From: Bradyrhizobium cenepequi
GTDB taxonomy: Bacteria > Pseudomonadota > Alphaproteobacteria > Rhizobiales > Xanthobacteraceae
Length of the DNA stretch: 64,000 nt
Direction of reading: 5' to 3'
Assembly: GCF_020329485.1 (NCBI RefSeq)
Contig: NZ_JAGKJI010000035.1
Location: forward strand, 1-64,000
This document shows positions 62,329 through 64,000 of the stretch, in pieces; the first letter of the stretch is position 1; the number at the start of each line of letters is the position of its first letter. Below the pieces are notes generated by a model. That model was not told the origin of the DNA and did no database searches. It worked only from the letters and a program-made list of their open reading frames with translations. The translations under genes were made by a program, and so were the position numbers.

Positions 62329-63440
62329 TGGCCCTGCAATATCGCGCCGCGGTTCTCCATGCCGCGCAGACACCGATGTCGATCGAGACCGTTTCGGCCA
62401 AGGCATTGCAGCCAAATGACGTACTGGTCCGGATCCGCGCCGCCGGACTGTGCCATACCGATCTCGAAGTGATCGAGGGATCGCTGCGCTATCCCTTGCC
62501 GATCGTGCTCGGGCACGAGGCCGCCGGCGTCGTCGAGCAGGTCGGTTCCGCCGCACGCGGCGTGAAGGTCGGCGATCACGTGGTGCTGTCGTGGAATCCG
62601 CATTGCGGACACTGCTTTTACTGCGACCGTGACACGCCGATCCTTTGCGAGCAATATCTCGGCGAGGGGCCGAAGGGCGTTGCGTTCGATGGCGGCGCCC
62701 GCACCACGCTCGCCGACGGACGGCAATTGCAGCAGTTGATGTTTCTGGGCTCGTTCGGCGAATATTGTGTCGTGTCGGATCAGCAGGCGATTGCCGTTCC
62801 GAAGGAGATCCCGTTCGACCGTGCTTGCCTGATCGGTTGCGGCGTCATGACTGGCGCCGGCGCGGCGCTCAATCTTGGTGCGATCGCGCATGGCGATACC
62901 GTGATGGTGATCGGCTGCGGTGCGGTGGGGCTGGCTGCGGTGCAGGGTGCGCGGCTCGCCGGCGCGGGCGCGATCATCGCCGTCGATATCGATCCGGCGA
63001 AGCTGGAGCTTGCTGCGCGGATGGGTGCGACACGGGGCGTGGATGCATCGAAGGAGGATGCAGTCGCTGCTGCCAGGCGCGAGACCGGCGGGCGCGGCGC
63101 CGACGTCGTGATCGAGTCGGCCGGAAGCGCTTCGGCGTTCAGGGTGACGCCCGAGGCGGTGCGGCCTGGCGGCCAGATCATCTGGCTCGGCAAGATCGAC
63201 GTCAACAAGGACGTCTCGTTTCGTTGGGGCTCGCTGATGCAGGAAAAGCGTATCCGCCGCGTCAGCTACGGCAATGCGCGTCCGCGGCGTGATTTTCCAT
63301 TGTTGGCGCGCGCCTATCTCGATGGCGAGCTCATGCTGGACGAGTTGATTTCCCGCCATATCACGCTCGACGAAATCAACGAGGGTTTTGCGGCTCTGAA
63401 ACGCGGCGAAACCATTCGCAGCGCTATCACCTTCGATTGA
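62328..63440 (+). CDS. zinc-dependent alcohol dehydrogenase
   Basis: A 370-residue medium-chain dehydrogenase. The catalytic-zinc Cys is in AAGLCHTDLEVIEG, with VLGHEAAGVVEQVG; the four structural-zinc Cys are in HCGHCFYCDRDTPILC. The NAD-binding GCGAVGLAAVQGARLAGA is followed by the acidic IAVDIDPAKLELA. Its length matches class III-type enzymes (for example AdhC/FrmA). It oxidises alcohols or S-hydroxymethyl conjugates; the substrate is unknown. It is the last gene of the Liv operon. Confidence 0.9.
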   Translation: MALQYRAAVLHAAQTPMSIETVSAKALQPNDVLVRIRAAGLCHTDLEVIEGSLRYPLPIVLGHEAAGVVEQVGSAARGVKVGDHVVLSWNPHCGHCFYCDRDTPILCEQYLGEGPKGVAFDGGARTTLADGRQLQQLMFLGSFGEYCVVSDQQAIAVPKEIPFDRACLIGCGVMTGAGAALNLGAIAHGDTVMVIGCGAVGLAAVQGARLAGAGAIIAVDIDPAKLELAARMGATRGVDASKEDAVAAARRETGGRGADVVIESAGSASAFRVTPEAVRPGGQIIWLGKIDVNKDVSFRWGSLMQEKRIRRVSYGNARPRRDFPLLARAYLDGELMLDELISRHITLDEINEGFAALKRGETIRSAITFD

Positions 63441-63446
63441 CGAGCA

Positions 63447-64000
63447 TCACGCGTCGAGGGTCTTGCGGGCAAAGTCCTCGATGTAATCAATCAGGCGGTC
63501 CGATGCAGCCGCGGCCGCCTTCGCCTTTTTCTGCGCAACCGCATTGGCCACGGCGGCGTGCAATTTCGCGGCAAGCGGCAGGTCCGCGACTTGCTGGTAG
63601 TGCTGGTACCAGAAGCGGCGCGACAGGGCATTCATCAATCCCATGGACCGCCGCGCGAACTCGTTTCGTGCCACCGTCGCAATCAGGATATTGAAGCGCT
63701 GATCAAGGCGCATGAATGCGATGTCGTCGGCTTTATCTGCAGCCGTCAGCATCGCTTCCGCCATCTGGGCGAATTCGCGACGCTCCTCCGGTGTGGCCCG
63801 CTCGGCGGCGAGACTGGCCATCAAGCGCTCCAGTTCGCGCCGGACTTCGAGAAGCCGCAGCTGTAGCCTCAGATTGATCTCGGAGACCATGATCCCGCGC
63901 CGGGGCATGATCACGACAAGGCCATCCCTGGCGAGACGCTGCAAAGCTTCGCGAATTGGGGTTCGCCCTATCTTGAGACGCACCGATAGCGCCTGTTCCG
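63447..64000 (-). CDS. GntR/FCD-family regulator (5' end beyond the window)
   Basis: A minus-strand protein of at least 184 residues, with its start beyond the window end. The N-terminal helix-turn-helix RLKIGRTPIREALQRLARDG and LVVIMPRRGIMVSE belong to GntR. The C-terminal FCD domain has LDQRFNILIATVARNEFARR and FWYQHYQQVADLPLAAKLHA with its metal-binding residues. It is convergent to the alcohol dehydrogenase gene (7-base gap), so it may control the Liv operon and neighbouring catabolic genes. Confidence 0.85.
   Translation of the reverse strand, partial: EQALSVRLKIGRTPIREALQRLARDGLVVIMPRRGIMVSEINLRLQLRLLEVRRELERLMASLAAERATPEERREFAQMAEAMLTAADKADDIAFMRLDQRFNILIATVARNEFARRSMGLMNALSRRFWYQHYQQVADLPLAAKLHAAVANAVAQKKAKAAAAASDRLIDYIEDFARKTLDA

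Noticed and set aside
1..64000. CRISPR arrays, rRNA and tRNA genes
   Set aside because: No regularly spaced direct repeats, no cas genes and no rRNA or full tRNA structures were found.

Overview
The window looks like an accessory replicon, or a plasmid-derived island, of an alphaproteobacterium close to Bradyrhizobium (Nitrobacteraceae). The DNA is GC-rich, and many short orphan proteins belong to types typical of that family. A palindromic intergenic repeat at 9768-9816 is also of the kind common there, and a complete repABC cassette is present. Species assignment is an inference; no rRNA or tRNA gene was found.

Layout. 1-4.7 kb: scattered small Bradyrhizobium-type ORFans, including two similar Ser/Gly/Ala-rich exported proteins. 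4.8-12.6 kb: a strongly decayed stretch. It holds an in-frame chimera of a DNA-ligase adenylation domain and a DUF839/PhoX-like secreted-protein domain, a type I secretion ABC transporter and its membrane-fusion partner (both frameshifted), and remnants of a peptidoglycan-binding protein, FabF, an SDR, a molybdopterin oxidoreductase and a nucleoside phosphorylase. 12.6-17.2 kb: an intact phosphite-utilisation operon ptxABCDE preceded by a good Pho box. 17.2-20.5 kb: a VKOR-like fragment, a DEDDh exonuclease and DinB.

20.7-30.4 kb is a plasmid backbone: relaxase and MobC, then a second partition-like locus (KorB-like ParB plus a ParA split into two frames) with three copies of the palindrome GTTGGTTYRAACCAAC, then repC, a counter-transcribed RNA, repB and repA with four copies of the parS palindrome GTTGTCAGCTGACAAC. 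30.7-34.6 kb carries plasmid maintenance and transfer cargo: VapBC with an inverted-repeat operator, an RHE_PE00001-type protein, a DUF736 protein and an ArdC truncated by an IS.

34.6-46.8 kb is bounded by two related IS copies in the same orientation. The left copy is intact; the right copy is frameshifted and carries a 159-bp MITE with a 3-bp target duplication. Between them lie a DUF1214 fragment, a complete TRAP transporter (dctP-dctQ-dctM), a truncated and frameshifted PaoBC-like aldehyde oxidoreductase, and several small proteins arranged with ATGA overlaps. 46.8-49.3 kb holds an orphan frameshifted TRAP binding protein and a DUF5666-like exported protein.

49.3-64 kb is intact and looks like a catabolic cluster: a HyuA-like hydantoinase/oxoprolinase subunit without a HyuB, a metallopeptidase-like protein, an ion-transporter-superfamily permease, a MetX-like hydrolase, a phytanoyl-CoA-dioxygenase-like enzyme, two small membrane proteins, a sterol-desaturase-family hydroxylase, a complete branched-chain-amino-acid-type ABC transporter, a DUF6166 protein, a zinc alcohol dehydrogenase and a GntR/FCD regulator running off the end. 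The substrate cannot be named from sequence alone.
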